Origin: Anodontia alba
Taxonomy: Eukaryota; Mollusca; Bivalvia; Lucinida; Lucinidae
Direction: 5' to 3'
DNA: 64,000 nt
Assembly (NCBI GenBank): GCA_964016985.1
Contig: OZ024824.1
Location: 44,499,168-44,563,167, forward strand
Each line of letters opens with the position of its first letter. Within the stretch, counting starts at the first letter, position 1. Position numbers and translations under genes: made by a program. Shown here piece by piece: positions 61,207 to 64,000 of this stretch. The notes beneath the pieces were generated by a model, which was given only the letters and a program-made list of their open reading frames with translations, was not told the DNA's origin and made no database searches.

Positions 61207-61685
61207 AGAGAAATTTGGATCATCTAAAGTCGCAATTTTGCTAGAAGTTTGGCTGTTGCACAACATTTGATACAGTTTTTTTTTATAAAATAGGGAACTG
61301 ACTTGGGAAATTATTACATGTAATGGCTAATATACCTCATTTTGAATGCCAATATATGGAAACCAGACTCAGAGCACCATATCCAGTTGAATTCAATAAA
61401 CCACTGTATGTCTCAGTTAAATTAAGATTGTCAACAAAAGGAGTAGTATGTATTATGATAATGATTTACTCTCAGATTTGCTGGAAGTGGTTATCTTCAG
61501 TAGAAATGTAAAAGTAAAGGGCAACAATCAGGAACAAATACAGTTGAGTTCCATATACAATCCAGGAGACTAGATGGGAAAGCGATGAAACAACGACTAA
61601 AAAAAGAATGTCAGGGAAAAATTGCTGTGCGTCAGAAAAATGCCAGGGAATTTCTTGTCAAAGATTTTGTATGAACCATGACTGT

Positions 61686-62690
61686 TTTTTGCCTAAAAAA
61701 TATATAATCATAAGACTGGACGAATATTTGCTTTCAGTAAATCAAAATCTATTTTGAAGTACTTCTCCTAAATAGAAATGCCATTTGACTCGAAAATTGA
61801 CAGGAAATATTGGGATATGACTTGTAGGTCAAAACAAGCTTAATAGTTTAGATTGAAAGACCAAGATGATCGCCATGGTTGTCATCGTCTTCCTCCACAA
61901 GCCGTTTGTAATCAGGACAGGCATAAAAGCTCGCGCATGTTTGATTTTGGCCTCTGGTTTCCATGACCAAACTTAACCTCCTGAAGTGTCTTGGGTCATC
62001 TATATTTCCAATCATTTAGGGACATTTGAAAGAAAAAAACATCAAACAAAGGATCTGTGTGAACTATGTATGCATAGGATGAAACCTGTGGCAAAAATAT
62101 TTGTGATGGTTGCTTGGAGTTTTATTTTCATTCCTTCAGCTAACTGTTCCTTAGGGGAGCTGTCATTACCCTCTTGGGCTACTTGTTTTAGACACATTAG
62201 GTAGTCAAATGGACTTGTTGATAAAAAGATATGGTAAGGAGTTTAGGCGTATCAATATTTAGGATAAACATGGTATAGTTGCACTTATCGAAGCCATTCA
62301 TGATTGTGTATTATTATGTGTGGTCAAAATGGTGCAGAAAGAAACCTCTGCTGACGGTCGCTGGTTGTACTCTGTATACATTCAGCATTACCAACAGTTG
62401 ATACAGATCTTTCTAAAGTCGATATATTATGTTTTTATCTCCCACCAAAGACAGAGCGATCTCATTTTGTTATGTTTGTTATTTTCTTACCTCAGATTTT
62501 ATGAAAGTTTTCAGACTGTCCAACTTCTCATGAATCATCTGAGAAAATGCATATGCTTCCGATGAAATTCCCGTATTAATTGCCTCTTACTGAACTACTG
62601 AAATAAATATTACTTTTTGTGTTTGTGGTTGGGGTGAGGGTGGGGGCGGGGGGCGTGGTAGGGGTTGCTGGTGCGACAACTTCACAGAAG
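61686..62690. other. RPS4 intron 3 (presumed), no gene seen
   Basis: Short frames only. 62250-62445 is one copy of a direct repeat whose partner is at 63460-63640. Confidence 0.45.
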
Positions 62691-63260
62691 TTTGATCTGT
62701 TTTATTTATAAACAGTTGGTACCTCTTGTGAGCGCAACTCCTTTTACAATTTTGTACAGATTATTATGAAACTTTTCAGGCATTTTCTTCATGGTATGAG
62801 GATCTGCATGTGGTTTTGATATAATTGTTAGGTCATGTTTTTCACTTTTTTCCACAATGTGAACTTAGTGGGTACCTCGTGAGCACAACTCCTCATACAA
62901 TTCTTTTTGAAACTTTTCACATGTTTTCTCCATAGTCTGAAGATGTGCATGTGCTTTTCATATAATCCTTGCCTTAATTTTTGTCACTTTTTTCTACTTT
63001 TTGAACTTTGTCATTTTCTGACCTCAGATGTATAGACAGTGGGTACCTTGTGGTTGCAACTTCTCATACAATTTTAAACCAGTCTTTTTTAAATTTCACA
63101 CGTTTTCTCCCAGGTATAGAGAAGTGCACACGGTTTATATATGATTTTTAAATTTATTTTTGTCACTTTTTCCCCTATCATTTTCTTACTTCAGATTTTA
63201 TGAAAGTGTACAGATTGTGGGTACTTTTTGAGCCCAACTTCTCATGCATCATGTGAGAAA
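62690..63260 (-). repeat. 190-bp repeat family, three inverted units
   Basis: The complement gives tggaaaaaagtgaaaaac, aaaaccacatgcagatcc, gaaaagtttcataataatct and ggagttgcgctcacaag, the same family as the array at 20220-22150. Confidence 0.8.
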
Positions 63261-63329
63261 ATGCATATGCTTTTGATGAAATTCCTATATTAATTTCTTC
63301 TACCTGAAATAAACATTACTTTTTTGTGT

Positions 63330-63420
63330 GTGGGGGGGTGGGGGAGGTGCAGGTGCGACATCATGGGGGGGGGGGGGGGTGCGGGGGGGGAAGGTGCGAC
63401 ATTGTGCTCAACCTGACCCA
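63330..63420. repeat. G-rich low-complexity tract
   Basis: Long G runs (tggggggggtgg-type) with tgcaggtgcgacatc; able to form G-quadruplexes in principle. A weaker one lies at 62635-62660. Confidence 0.8.
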
Positions 63421-63674
63421 TTTGTTTGACTGGGCCGTAAAACATAACACAAACAAACATACCAATATTTAGGATAAATATGGTATAGTTGCACTTATCG
63501 AAGCCATTCATGATTGTGTATTTTTATGTGTGGTCAAAATGGTGCAGAAAGAAACATCGGCTGACGGTCGCTGATTGTACTCTGTATACATTCAGCATTA
63601 CCAACAGTTGATACAGGTCTTTCTAAAGTTGATATATAATGTTTTTTTTATTGCATTTTCAGCAGTGATTTACT

Positions 63675-64000
63675 AGAGGAGTAACGATTCACCGAAAGTA
63701 CGGTTCACCGCGGTACGAAGCTGGCGGTTCGGTTCACGGTCCGTTTTTGGTAATTTCGGTTTGGTTTGGTTCACCCAAAAAAATTTCTTCGAATGACAAA
63801 ATTAAGAACAAAAATAGCAGAGAAACTGCTTAAATGTTGTTTTTATGTTTAATCCTACTTAATTTTGCTTTATTGATACATTAATTATCGATGTAAGCGT
63901 CTTCTTTCGCCTTACGACAACTACCATATTCCGTTCGGCTAAAAAGCACTCGCAACAATGACTGTTCGGCCCATAAAAATATCTCAATTTTCGTGAAAGA
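63675..64000. other. Possible left end of another transposon
   Basis: gagtaacgattcaccgaaag, then cggttcaccgcggtac and gttcggttcacggtccg: repeated ggttcacc words like hAT subterminal repeats. Cut off by the window edge. Confidence 0.35.

Larger units (their letters stand above)
58843..61680. mobile_element. CAGGGTTCATAC element carrying three later insertions, 5-bp TSD
   Basis: Ends CAGGGTTCATACttgtcaggga and ttgtatgaaccatg; the last base pairs are imperfect. Flanked by actgt (58838-58842, 61681-61685). Both ends carry repeated gtcagggaa words. It contains two TTAA MITEs and one S1 SINE. Confidence 0.8.
62250..63640. repeat. Direct repeats about 1.2 kb apart
   Basis: 62250-62445 and 63460-63640 share cgaagccattcatgattgtg, aaaatggtgcagaaagaaac and gctgacggtcgctg. 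A second shared block lies at 62545-62625 and 63255-63325 (aaatgcatatgct, gatgaaattcc). Confidence 0.85.

Overview
The window is eukaryotic nuclear DNA from an invertebrate. It has spliced genes with GT-AG introns of 1 to 27 kb, low gene density, and a very large load of short palindromic transposons, tRNA-derived SINEs and satellites. The two host genes are recognisably animal. The SINEs, the abundant palindromes with ends like gcaaacagtgtagatc, and the DIRS-like element suggest a marine bivalve mollusc. That lineage call is an inference; no species can be named.

Host genes. (1) MTF1 (metal-responsive transcription factor 1) runs on the minus strand from about 33,033 to past the left edge. 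Five coding exons (33033-32744, 5697-5557, 4207-4128, 2005-1855, 440-309) join in one reading frame with matching splice phases. They give the N-terminal region, zinc fingers 1-4 and the start of the linker to finger 5. Intron 1 is 27 kb and holds most of the repeats in the left half. (2) The 5' part of a ribosomal protein S4 gene (RPS4) lies on the plus strand. A probable TOP-type promoter with exon 1 (start codon only) is at 43612-43640, and exons 2 and 3 are at 49549-49629 and 51083-51263. The last two thirds of the gene are not found before the right edge, so intron 3 would exceed 12.7 kb. (3) A possible single exon of a PHD-like zinc-binding protein lies inside a transposon at 31418-31517.

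Mobile DNA. 9.8-17.1 kb: a complete but inactivated DIRS-like tyrosine-recombinase retrotransposon with inverted terminal repeats, an internal complementary region, Gag, RT/RNase H and recombinase. It sits inside a hAT-like element, which itself sits inside a palindromic MITE. 17.1-19.5 kb and 53.6-56.4 kb: two inverted copies of a satellite-bearing element; the second carries a clean insertion whose empty site is preserved in the first. 20.2-22.2, 23.1-27.2 and 28.9-29.3 kb: satellite arrays. 27.2-28.9 kb: an insertion with TA duplication and pogo-like ends. 37.3-38.9 kb: a Tc1-like transposon in a (TA)n tract. 39.2-41.8 kb: a broken LINE. Right third: SINEs, piggyBac-like TTAA MITEs and three CAGG-ended elements with 5-bp target duplications, all in or near RPS4 introns.

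I see no operon, CRISPR array, bacterial gene or virus. The most notable items are the layered insertions datable by target duplications, decayed copies of an MTF1 zinc-finger exon boundary in its own introns, two 9-bp-TSD MITEs directly upstream of the MTF1 first coding exon, and the DIRS circle-junction region. Coordinates of repeats without a stated target duplication are approximate.
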